From Lewinellaceae bacterium (GTDB lineage Bacteria; Bacteroidota; Bacteroidia; Chitinophagales; Saprospiraceae), in assembly GCA_016719605.1 (NCBI GenBank), contig JADJYW010000027.1, forward strand, positions 1 through 14,600: a stretch of 14,600 nt of DNA. The letters run 5' to 3'. Made by a program: the position numbers and the translations under genes. Shown in pieces: positions 6,138 to 13,085 of this stretch. The notes beneath the pieces are model-generated. The model saw only the letters and a list, made by a program, of their open reading frames with translations, was not told where the DNA came from and searched no databases. Position 1 is the stretch's first letter, and every line of letters begins with the position of its first letter.

Positions 6138-6926
6138 ATGCGGCTGAAACTGCTTTTCATCCTACTGTTGTTTGCCGCCGCTGCCCCCGCGCAGACGGTG
6201 GACAGCCTGTGGCAAGGCTGGCTTTCGCCCTTTGTGCAAACCGGCGGGACGGCTCCGAATTTCACGTTTCAGGGCCTGTTCAATTCAAATACCGGTTTTG
6301 CGGGCAGCCAGATTTCCCAGGCGCAACATCCCCGGCTGATCGTGTTTTCCAGCAACCAGTGTTACGAACTGCCCATCGACACCATCACAACTGCCGGCAG
6401 CATCATCGCAGGCCGGGCGGTTGATCCTTCCGGGCAACTGTCGGCACTACCCAGCGGTATGGCGGCCATTTACCACCCCAGCGCCGTGCATAGGGTAGGG
6501 CCGTTCATCTCGGGGCTTTCGGCTTCGTTGCAGGGTTGTTTGCAAACCTTCACCAACCTGAAAATAGACTCGCTGGGAACGACCATTCAAACCGATGCGA
6601 CTTTGTCCGGGAATGGAACAGCGGAAACGCCGCTCAAAATGGCCCAACAAGGCGCGACAACCAACCAGGTGCTCAAATGGAACGGCACGACCTGGTTGCC
6701 GGCCAACGATGACGGCGGCGCCGAAATCTACGAAGCCTTTGCATCGGTAATTGGAGATACAATCAGCCCAAGTATTTCCCTACCGGCCACCGAGCGGGAT
6801 TGGCGGATCAACCTCTACCGAACCGGCGTGCGCATGACCTACGGACTCGATTTTACCATTAGCGGCGGCGATATCGTATTGACCGTCGCCGGCCAGGACG
6901 AAGCATTTTTTCTCATCGTGAAATAA
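6138..6926 (+). CDS. Sec-exported phage fibre-like protein, 262 aa
   Basis: A signal peptide covers residues 1-18 (cleavage A-P-A before Gln19, Q-rule). The middle domain (about 20-155) is unrecognised. Residues 162-200 contain the very common fibre linker motif 'TDATLSGNGT...QQGATTNQVLKWNGTTW', known from phage and Bacteroidetes fibre proteins. The last 30 residues ('LYRTGVRMTYGLDFTISGG') form a phage-type C-terminal beta module, also found in the 171-aa and 469-aa (6969) proteins. The leader is TAAACC before ATG, three bases after the previous stop. Probably a second, shorter fibre or a co-assembling fibre part. Confidence 0.8.
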   Translation: MRLKLLFILLLFAAAAPAQTVDSLWQGWLSPFVQTGGTAPNFTFQGLFNSNTGFAGSQISQAQHPRLIVFSSNQCYELPIDTITTAGSIIAGRAVDPSGQLSALPSGMAAIYHPSAVHRVGPFISGLSASLQGCLQTFTNLKIDSLGTTIQTDATLSGNGTAETPLKMAQQGATTNQVLKWNGTTWLPANDDGGAEIYEAFASVIGDTISPSISLPATERDWRINLYRTGVRMTYGLDFTISGGDIVLTVAGQDEAFFLIVK

Positions 6927-6968
6927 CCCAGAAATAAACCCCAAAAGACGCTTTAAACCCAATCAGCC

Positions 6969-8378
6969 ATGAAAAAGGCATTACTTCTTCTTCTTTTCGC
7001 TTTGCCCGCCGTTTTTGCAATGGCCCAAAGCACCAAAATCGACGCCACGGTTCTGCTGCGAGCCTCCGGCACCAACAGCCGCTTCTTGGTCACCGACGGC
7101 AGCGGCAACGTCACCTGGGTGCAGGGCAGCAGCCTGCTTACCGCCGGTACCGGTATCAGCATCAGCGGCAACACCATCACCAACAGCGCGCCGGACCAAA
7201 CGGTGTCGCTCACCGGTGCGGGCGCTACCGCCGTGACGGGCACTTACCCCAGTTTTACCATCACTACCAACGCCCTGGCCACCATCCAGGACGAAGGCAG
7301 CGGACTCACCCAGCGCGCTACCCTCAATTTTATCGGCGGCGCGGTAACGGCAGCCGATAACGCCGGCTCGTCGCGAACGGATATCTCGTTCGACGCCGAG
7401 GTGAACGGGATCGCCGCGCTTTCCGGCACCGGCTTGGTCGTGCAAACGGGGGCGGGCACTTTTACCAACCGCTCCATCGCCACCGCTGCTTCCGACGCGG
7501 GGCTGAGCCTCGGCCTGGGCAATGCCGACGGCGTAAGCGGCAACCCTACACTCACGATTTCCACCGGACAATACGCCTGGAAACAATCGGCACGCGTGGC
7601 CACCACCGGCAACATCACCCTGAGTGGCAACCAAACCATCGACGGGGTGAGCACCACGACCAGCGACCGGGTGCTGGTCAAATCACAAACCACCGGCTCC
7701 GAAAACGGCGTGTACATCACCGGCACGGGCGCCTGGACGCGCTCCACCGACTTCGATGCCTCCACAGAAATGCCCAACGGCGGGGCCTTTTTCGTGGAGG
7801 AGGGCACGGCCAACAACGAAAGTATGTGGGTGCTGACCACCGACGGCTCGATCACCGTGGGCACTACGACCCTGACCTTTCAACGCATTGGCCGCGCGAA
7901 CCAGGCCACCGCCGGCAGCTACGGCAGCGCCACCCAAATCCCGGTGTTTACCCTGAACAGCGACGGAACTATTTCCAGCGTCACCAACACCACCCTGACC
8001 GAAAGCCAAACCCTTACGGCCGGCGACGGCAGTGGATCGGACCGCACCATCAACCTCACGGGCGGCAGCAGCGTAACCCTCGCTCAGGGTTCGGGTATCG
8101 CATTGACGCGCTCGGGCAATACCATCACCGTTGCTGCCAGCGCCTCGGCGCCTGCCGTCACGATTCAGCGATTCGAGGACGTACCGGCATCAAACACGAC
8201 TACCACCACGGTATCCGGCTTTACGCCGCTGACCACGGACACGGAAGTGTTTTTGGACGGTGTGATGATGGACTGGGGCGCAGGCGAGGACATCACCGTA
8301 TCCGGCCAGGTCATCACGTTTTCCCGCACGGTTTCCACCGGGCAGAAAATCCTGGTGAAAAAAATCACCGTCAACTAA
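6969..8378 (+). CDS. Sec-exported phage tail-fibre-domain protein, 469 aa
   Basis: The signal peptide is residues 1-19 (A-M-A before Gln20). Mature residues 'QSTKIDATVLLRASG' match the mature start of the 705-aa protein at 8686. Repetitive beta-helix-like sequence with 'GTGISISGNTI' motifs follows. Residues about 205-305 are a clear phage tail-fibre domain: 'ARVATTGNITLSGNQTIDG', 'DRVLVKSQT', 'ENGVYITGTGAWTR'. It is followed by the fibre motif 'AGSYGSATQIPVFTL'. The C-terminus (about 425-469) carries the 'VFLDGVMM...ITVSGQVITF' module. The domain identification is strong; its placement on an exported protein is the unusual part. Likely an adhesin-type fibre on a cell or particle surface. Confidence 0.88.
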   Translation: MKKALLLLLFALPAVFAMAQSTKIDATVLLRASGTNSRFLVTDGSGNVTWVQGSSLLTAGTGISISGNTITNSAPDQTVSLTGAGATAVTGTYPSFTITTNALATIQDEGSGLTQRATLNFIGGAVTAADNAGSSRTDISFDAEVNGIAALSGTGLVVQTGAGTFTNRSIATAASDAGLSLGLGNADGVSGNPTLTISTGQYAWKQSARVATTGNITLSGNQTIDGVSTTTSDRVLVKSQTTGSENGVYITGTGAWTRSTDFDASTEMPNGGAFFVEEGTANNESMWVLTTDGSITVGTTTLTFQRIGRANQATAGSYGSATQIPVFTLNSDGTISSVTNTTLTESQTLTAGDGSGSDRTINLTGGSSVTLAQGSGIALTRSGNTITVAASASAPAVTIQRFEDVPASNTTTTTVSGFTPLTTDTEVFLDGVMMDWGAGEDITVSGQVITFSRTVSTGQKILVKKITVN

Positions 8379-8392
8379 CCCCCGTTCCCAAA

Positions 8393-8716
8393 ATGAAACT
8401 CATCATCCCTTTTTTACTGCTTTCCCTTTTTGCCACGGCTCAAACCGGCAGCGATTACAAAATCGAAAAACGCGATAGCCTCGGTTACGTCCTGCTTCAA
8501 AACGGCAGAACCGTGCCCTTCGATACCGCCCAGGTGCAAACGAACCTGCTTCAAAAATCGGAGGAGGTCGGCGTCATCGAAACGGAAATCGGCCTCCTGG
8601 AACGGCTGGTCATGTTGCGCCGCCAGTTGGCCGTGGCCCGCGAAGAAAAACGAACCCTGAACGATATTCTGGAAAAAGCCCGTCAATGTACCGAAGTAAC
8701 CCCATCCAAAAATTAG
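8393..8716 (+). CDS. Sec-exported coiled-coil protein, 107 aa
   Basis: A signal peptide (1-16, A-T-A before Gln17) is followed by a short beta-like segment ('SLGYVLLQNGRTVPF'). Residues about 50-98 are a charged, Leu-rich helix with heptad character ('LLERLVMLRRQLAVAREEKR'). The ATG at 8393 is chosen because it directly precedes the signal peptide; the frame is open far upstream but only as the alternative frame of the fibre gene. The 3' end overlaps the next gene by 31 bases, implying coupled expression. A stalk or adaptor that trimerises with, or chaperones, the flanking fibres is an inference from position and coiled coil. Confidence 0.75.
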   Translation: MKLIIPFLLLSLFATAQTGSDYKIEKRDSLGYVLLQNGRTVPFDTAQVQTNLLQKSEEVGVIETEIGLLERLVMLRRQLAVAREEKRTLNDILEKARQCTEVTPSKN

Positions 8717-10803
8717 CGCTGACGCTGCTGCTCCTCGGGGCAGGGGCTTTGGCCGTTTGGGGGCAATCGACGCGTGTCGATGCCGCCAGCCTGGTGCGTC
8801 CGGCTGGCAGCGCGGGCAACATTCAGTACAACAATACTTCGGGTATCGGCGGATCGCCAAACCTGCATTGGGACAACACCAGCGGCGCCTTGCTCGTCGG
8901 GCAACCGTCGTCCGGCACGGCTCGGCTGATTGTCAAAGGCAACAACACTAACAATACCACCTTCGCCTTTCAGGGTTTCGACAGCGGCGACACAGAGCGC
9001 AGCCGGATCACCAACGGCGGTTATTTTCAGGGAGCCGGGATCAGCCGCATCGGGTTCGATTATGGCGGGCTATTCAATCTCGACGCTCGCTTGCAGCAAC
9101 CCGCCACGGTGGTTTCCACGATTACCAGCGGCGCCTCGGCTCTGGTCACGTTCAACGGTGGCTTTGCCCCGACGAGTGGCAATGGCATCATGAATCTGGT
9201 GGAAGTCACCGGTATGGTCAACCAAACGGGTGGCGCCAACGGCAAAGTGCGCATGATGTATCTCGCGGCTAATGTTGTGAACGCGCCCAATTTGTTCGCC
9301 CTGGAAACCGTCGGCGGGTATAGCCTGATCGGCGACGGGGCCGTTTTTCCGGAAGTTATGCCGCGATTGGCTGTCGTGGGCCTGGGCAACACCACTTCCA
9401 CCAATGCCTTTGGTGCGTACAATACTACGGGCACACCCCTGTTTTTTGTCGGCGACGACGGCCAGGCCGGCATCGGCACTTCTGCGCCGGCCTACGCGCT
9501 GGATGTAACCGGCAACGACGCCATTCGCCTGCCGCGTGGCTCCACCGCACAACGACCCGCCAACAGCCAGGGTATTTTGCGCTACAACACCACCGACAAT
9601 AAATTTGAAGGCAACGACGGCTCCGCCTGGGTGCAATTCGGCGCGGGCAGCTCCGGTGCGCCTACCGATGCGACTTTCCTGACGCTTACCGGCAACGCCA
9701 CCCTGACCAACGAGCGCGTCTTGTCTGCCGGGGCCAATGTAAAAATGACCGACGGCGGGGCAAACAGTACCCTGACCATCGCCGCGTTGTCCGAAAAATT
9801 CGTGACGGGCGGAATTATTTCCCCGGCGCAACTGACCGGCAACCAAAACGACTGGTCGCCCACGGGCCTTTCCACGGCCAGCGTCATCCGGCTGTCCACC
9901 GACGCCACTTTCCGGATCATCACCGGTTTGGACGGCGGAGAACCGGGACGGCGCATCACCCTGATGAACGTGGGATCATACACCGTCATGCTCAAAGACG
10001 AATCAGCATCCAGCAGCGCGGGCAACCGCTTTGCCTTCGACGACCAGGACTGGTTTATCCTGCCGGGCCGTTCCGTGGAGTTGATCTACGACGCCACGGC
10101 CGCCGTCTGGCGCACCCTGACGGCATTCGACTATTTTCCCGATTATGTGTTGAGCGCACAATTCCGGCACGGGGTAGCCGGCTCGACCGGTTCAGGTACC
10201 AGCGGCGACTTTTTCGTAAAGGCAAACACCGGCGGCAGCGGCTCGGGTACGGGTGGGGCCCCCTGGGGACTAAGCGGTATTTCCACTTCTTCCTCGGCCA
10301 CGGGCAAAGGTTCCATCGGTGCGGCGGCCAACGCAATGGTGCGCTCCACCAATAATACCTATTTGCGCTACGCCGCCTCGATCAGCTTAGACAACCTCTC
10401 GGATGGGACCAATACTTACAACGTTCGCTGCGGCTGGATGGACGCCTCCAACCCTACGGGCGAGCCATCCAACGGGGTGTACTTCCGCTACACCCACGGC
10501 ACGAACTCCGGCAACTGGCAGTTCGTCGCCAGGGCAAGCGGAACGGAAACAGTCATCAATACCGGCACCGCTCCGCTCACGGGAACCTCGACTATGCAAT
10601 CGCTGATCGTCGCTGTTTCACCCAATGGCAGTGCTTGCGAAGGGTATATCGACGGGGTGAGCGTGGGCGTCACGACGACCAACATACCGACTTCGGCGAA
10701 CATGGGCTATTATTCCCAAATAGAAAAAACGGCGGGTACGACTGCCCGGACGCTATACCTGGCCGGCGCCAACGTACTGGTCGTCGCCAATAAACGACTC
10801 TGA
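8686..10803 (+). CDS. large Sec-exported fibre protein with probable lectin-like C-terminus, 705 aa
   Basis: The signal peptide is about 1-26 (V-W-G before Gln27); mature 'QSTRVDAASLVRPAG' parallels the 6969 protein. Next come 'GNIQYNNTSGIGGS' and 'ALLVG' fibre motifs (about 43-75), an uncharacterised segment, and the classic fibre motif 'GIGTSAPAYALDVTG' (about 262) with 'GILRYNTTDNKFEG' (about 294). A phage-appendage beta module follows at about 408-480 ('GRRITLMNVGSYTVMLKDES' and 'GRSVELIYD'). Residues about 490-705 resemble a concanavalin-A-like lectin/glucanase sandwich ('GVYFRYTHGTNSGNWQFVA', 'EGYIDGVSVG'). I infer a receptor-binding fibre. The lectin assignment is by pattern, not by search. 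Confidence 0.85.
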   Translation: MYRSNPIQKLALTLLLLGAGALAVWGQSTRVDAASLVRPAGSAGNIQYNNTSGIGGSPNLHWDNTSGALLVGQPSSGTARLIVKGNNTNNTTFAFQGFDSGDTERSRITNGGYFQGAGISRIGFDYGGLFNLDARLQQPATVVSTITSGASALVTFNGGFAPTSGNGIMNLVEVTGMVNQTGGANGKVRMMYLAANVVNAPNLFALETVGGYSLIGDGAVFPEVMPRLAVVGLGNTTSTNAFGAYNTTGTPLFFVGDDGQAGIGTSAPAYALDVTGNDAIRLPRGSTAQRPANSQGILRYNTTDNKFEGNDGSAWVQFGAGSSGAPTDATFLTLTGNATLTNERVLSAGANVKMTDGGANSTLTIAALSEKFVTGGIISPAQLTGNQNDWSPTGLSTASVIRLSTDATFRIITGLDGGEPGRRITLMNVGSYTVMLKDESASSSAGNRFAFDDQDWFILPGRSVELIYDATAAVWRTLTAFDYFPDYVLSAQFRHGVAGSTGSGTSGDFFVKANTGGSGSGTGGAPWGLSGISTSSSATGKGSIGAAANAMVRSTNNTYLRYAASISLDNLSDGTNTYNVRCGWMDASNPTGEPSNGVYFRYTHGTNSGNWQFVARASGTETVINTGTAPLTGTSTMQSLIVAVSPNGSACEGYIDGVSVGVTTTNIPTSANMGYYSQIEKTAGTTARTLYLAGANVLVVANKRL

Positions 10804-10809
10804 CAAACC

Positions 10810-11166
10810 ATGAACCTCGAAAAAATAGCCTCCTACGTCGCAGCCGGTGTGTTCGGCTGGATTTTTATCTCGCTGCCCAAGGTGGTGCAAAAGAAGATGA
10901 GTTGGCTCACGCTGCTATCAAGCATCGGGCTGGCCGGGGTTGTGGGGTTTATCGGCGGCAGCGTGTTGTCCTACGCCTTTCCGCACCTGCCCGCCGAAAT
11001 CGTGTGCAGCATTACCTCCATCCTGGGCGCCACCTGCCAGCATTGGATGGACCGCTTCACGCATTTTGCCGACCGCGCCGCGGATAGGGTGGAGGAGGCT
11101 GCCCTGGACATGATCGGCAAAGACGAAGCGGAGAAACCCGATAATGAACCTGAAAACTCGAAATGA
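10810..11166 (+). CDS. holin-like membrane protein, 118 aa
   Basis: Hydrophobic stretches lie at about residues 7-23, 33-57 and 60-76, followed by a charged, acidic C-terminal tail (about 80-118). Small size, two to three membrane helices, a 'GFIGGSVLSYAFP' Gly-rich helix and a charged end are typical of phage holins. Location after the fibre genes and before a spanin-like gene agrees. Holins are too diverse to assign by eye, so an unrelated membrane protein remains possible. The leader is ACAAACC before ATG. The stop overlaps the next ATG (ATGA). Confidence 0.6.
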   Translation: MNLEKIASYVAAGVFGWIFISLPKVVQKKMSWLTLLSSIGLAGVVGFIGGSVLSYAFPHLPAEIVCSITSILGATCQHWMDRFTHFADRAADRVEEAALDMIGKDEAEKPDNEPENSK

Positions 11167-11669
11167 ATCATTCACCAATAAAAATGACTCCCAAAATGAA
11201 ATTCGTTCGCAACATCTTCAAAAGTTCCCTCACCCTGGTGGTCTTGGCCACCGTCAGCCTCTGTGCCGTTTTTGCCGGCCCCGACTCGCTCGGCTCGGCC
11301 TTCGACAGTCTCGGCGTGGTCAGTTACACCGATCCCACATCCTTTGTTACGCCCTCGGCCACCAGCAGCGTGGAGGTAGCCATCACCATTTTGCTCGGCC
11401 TGTTCGCCGGCGCTATTCCCGGACTGAAACGTATCCCAAAGACTTTTATCCGAAGTGCGGCGGCGGCCCTGCTGGTGGCCGGCGGCGCGGCTACGTTTAA
11501 ACTGGGCTTTTTGACCCAGGAGAGCTTCGAGTACGTGATCCAGCAGTTTTTGCCCAACTTCGCTTACGCCGGACTGGTCTATAACGCATTGAAGTTTGGG
11601 CTGCCATTCATCGGCAAGATGTTAGGAAAGGACTGGAATTTTTTCCAGAGTATCAAACCCGCTCAGTAA
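11163..11669 (+). CDS. multi-pass membrane protein, 168 aa, unknown
   Basis: Three in-frame ATGs compete (11163, 11184, 11196). The first is chosen because it overlaps the previous stop (ATGA), but 11196 gives a compact basic N-terminus (MKFVRNIFK) before the first hydrophobic segment. That segment ends in V-F-A followed by Gly and could be a cleaved signal peptide. Further hydrophobic segments lie at about 70-85 and 95-115, separated by the basic loop 'GLKRIPKTFIR', with another near 135-155. Between a holin-like and a spanin-like gene, a lysis or pore role is possible, but nothing is diagnostic. Confidence 0.65.
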   Translation: MNHSPIKMTPKMKFVRNIFKSSLTLVVLATVSLCAVFAGPDSLGSAFDSLGVVSYTDPTSFVTPSATSSVEVAITILLGLFAGAIPGLKRIPKTFIRSAAAALLVAGGAATFKLGFLTQESFEYVIQQFLPNFAYAGLVYNALKFGLPFIGKMLGKDWNFFQSIKPAQ

Positions 11670-11700
11670 TACACCGCGATCTTAATAACCCTCAAAACCG

Positions 11701-11727
11701 CTCCATGCCGGCCAATCCGGTATGGAG
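11701..11727 (+). promoter_or_regulatory. 11-bp stem-loop in the leader of the spanin-like gene
   Basis: CTCCATGCCGG pairs with CCGGTATGGAG across the 5-base loop CCAAT, with all positions paired and one G-U wobble. No T-run follows, so it is probably not a terminator. It contains an ATG (11705) in frame with the gene downstream and lies 17 bases before the better start at 11744. It may set translation efficiency or mark an RNA-processing site. Confidence 0.5.
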
Positions 11728-11743
11728 CACCATTTATCCGGTG

Positions 11744-12436
11744 ATGAAAAACGACGCCCTGAAAAACATCCTGCTGTGCGCTCTTTTGGCTGCCTGCGCT
11801 TTCCTCCTTCGGGGAGGATGCGACGGGAAAAAGTCCCTGGAGACAATCTATGTGCCGCGTTACGATACTATCCCCCAGTGGAATATCCCTGAAACGCCGG
11901 TGCAATGGCAGGAACTGATCGCCGGTAATTCCGCGATCAAACAATTGCTTCAGGCGACGTTTCAAAAGGTGGTGTACCGGCGCGATACCATTCATGACCG
12001 GGTATTTGTCAGCGCCCCAACGCCGGTGGATACCCCCATCCTGGTTCTTCCACAAGCAAACGAATGGGCGGAGGATATCCGGCTCTTCGAAGGCGAAGTA
12101 CAGGGCGATAGCGGGCATTGCGTGTTCCGATACCTGGCTGGTGTCGGGTACGACTCCCTGCAATTCATCGCCATCGAGGGCGCCTGTGAACACAAGACCC
12201 AAGGATCGACCCTGGATTTTCCGCCAGACTTGCCGCTTCGGTTACTGGCCGGGATTTCCGCCGCGCCGGAGATCCAATTGGGCGCAAAGGTTGGCTGGTC
12301 GCCACAAGCCAGGGGAGTTCGTTACGGGCTTCATTCTTCCTGGAAGGGTATTTACGGAGCGGCCAATTACGCACCCGGCGACAAATCCTGGCTGTTCGAA
12401 GCGGGGGTATTGTTGCCGCTTGGAAAACGAAAATGA
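11744..12436 (+). CDS. spanin-like (Rz-type) envelope protein, 230 aa
   Basis: The start at 11744 is preferred over the in-frame ATG at 11705, because it places a basic/polar start (MKNDALKN) directly before a hydrophobic segment and leaves the strong hairpin in the leader. The hydrophobic segment contains a lipobox-like L-A-A-C (Cys18) and a later Cys in 'RGGC', so either a lipoprotein or a transmembrane anchor is possible. The middle includes 'DTIPQW' and 'VVYRRDTIHDRV', then 'YDSLQF'. The C-terminus has 'LLAGISAAPEIQLGAKVGW' and ends 'FEAGVLLPLGK'. This plan resembles Rz-like proteins of Bacteroidota phages, by memory of the pattern. The predicted role is disruption or spanning of the envelope during lysis. 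Confidence 0.6.
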   Translation: MKNDALKNILLCALLAACAFLLRGGCDGKKSLETIYVPRYDTIPQWNIPETPVQWQELIAGNSAIKQLLQATFQKVVYRRDTIHDRVFVSAPTPVDTPILVLPQANEWAEDIRLFEGEVQGDSGHCVFRYLAGVGYDSLQFIAIEGACEHKTQGSTLDFPPDLPLRLLAGISAAPEIQLGAKVGWSPQARGVRYGLHSSWKGIYGAANYAPGDKSWLFEAGVLLPLGKRK

Positions 12437-12546
12437 AAAAAATCAAAATCATCCGCAAGCGAACTCAAAGTACCTGAAACATCCCCAACCCTGCCACAAT
12501 AACAGGCGCGGATTGGTACGAACTTGAACCCTAAAATACACTCCCA
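12437..12546. other. largest non-coding gap of the window (110 bases)
   Basis: This gap separates the lysis-like genes from the second membrane-protein block. I see no convincing promoter or terminator. GTACC near 12470 and GGTAC near 12515 could pair over a long loop, and CCTG/CAGG lies inside it, but both stems are too short to trust. A 14-codon ORF overlaps the upstream stop (12433-12477). Confidence 0.4.
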
Positions 12547-12912
12547 ATGGCTTGTGCAAACGGTTATATCGAAGTCAACGGCGACTGCGTGTACGCCTTC
12601 GGAAACGAATCGGGCGTCAGTCCGGACGGAACCCCATTGCCCCAAAACCAGGGCGGCGGGTTCTGGGACTGGGTAAACAAAAACCTGCCCGACATCCTGG
12701 TCGCCGCCGGCTCGGTGTGGCAATCGAGCCAGCAAAACAATAACCAGCAATCCAATACTTCACCTAATCCGCAACCGCCGGTGGCGAAACAAAACCAAAT
12801 ACCGGTCTGGGTGTGGATTTTGCTGGCCGTGGCCCTGATCGTCATCCTGTTTCTGCTCTTACGTGGACGTAGCACTCAAGTAGTGCAAATGCCGGCGGGA
12901 GCAATGGTTTAA
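12547..12912 (+). CDS. tail-anchored membrane protein with LPxxxxAxGSV motif, 121 aa
   Basis: The N-terminus has two Cys (C3, C14). It is followed by 'SPDGTPLPQNQGGG', an amphipathic segment 'NLPDILVAAGSVW' (46-58), a Gln/Asn/Pro-rich linker (about 60-85), and a C-terminal helix (about 86-106) with basic stop 'LRGR'. The 'LP..L..A.GSV' segment recurs without gaps in the 95-aa protein at 13504, which has the same plan, so the two are probably paralogous. No signal peptide. The family is unrecognised. By context, a membrane component of a particle or secretion-like complex. Confidence 0.75.
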   Translation: MACANGYIEVNGDCVYAFGNESGVSPDGTPLPQNQGGGFWDWVNKNLPDILVAAGSVWQSSQQNNNQQSNTSPNPQPPVAKQNQIPVWVWILLAVALIVILFLLLRGRSTQVVQMPAGAMV

Positions 12913-12931
12913 ACCTTAAAAAACGAACATC

Positions 12932-13063
12932 ATGTGTACCTGTAAAGACGAACAAAACAAACCCTGCTGGTGCTGGAAAAAGTGGGCGCTCGTAGCCCTT
13001 GGCCTCGTGGTCCTGGTTGGCGCGGCTTGGTGGTATTGGAAGAAGAAACGTTCGGCCGGCTGA
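12932..13063 (+). CDS. Cys/Trp-rich mini membrane protein, 43 aa
   Basis: The first 16 residues hold four Cys (MCTCKDEQNKPCWCWK). Residues about 17-36 form a single hydrophobic helix ending in 'AAWWYWKKKRSAG', with a Trp/Tyr belt and a basic tail. ATG at 12932 follows an A-rich leader 19 bases after the previous stop. The Cys pairs could bind metal or form disulfides, depending on topology. The basic C-terminus argues that this end faces the cytoplasm or an internal nucleic acid. No family assigned. Confidence 0.65.
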   Translation: MCTCKDEQNKPCWCWKKWALVALGLVVLVGAAWWYWKKKRSAG

Positions 13064-13085
13064 TAAACCCCAAAAATCCCTGATA

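Noticed and set aside
7244..7864. Minus-strand 206-aa frame opposite the tail-fibre domain
   Set aside because: The plus strand encodes a clear tail-fibre domain here; the antisense frame has no recognisable feature.
4725..10803. Type IX secretion C-terminal sorting domain on the exported fibres
   Set aside because: No C-terminal sorting-domain pattern was seen; the proteins end in phage-type beta modules or lectin-like sequence.
12433..12477. 14-codon ORF (MKKIKIIRKRTQST) overlapping the spanin-like stop as ATGA
   Set aside because: The overlap fits the local style, but the product is a short basic peptide without a membrane helix; it could arise by chance in an A-rich spacer.
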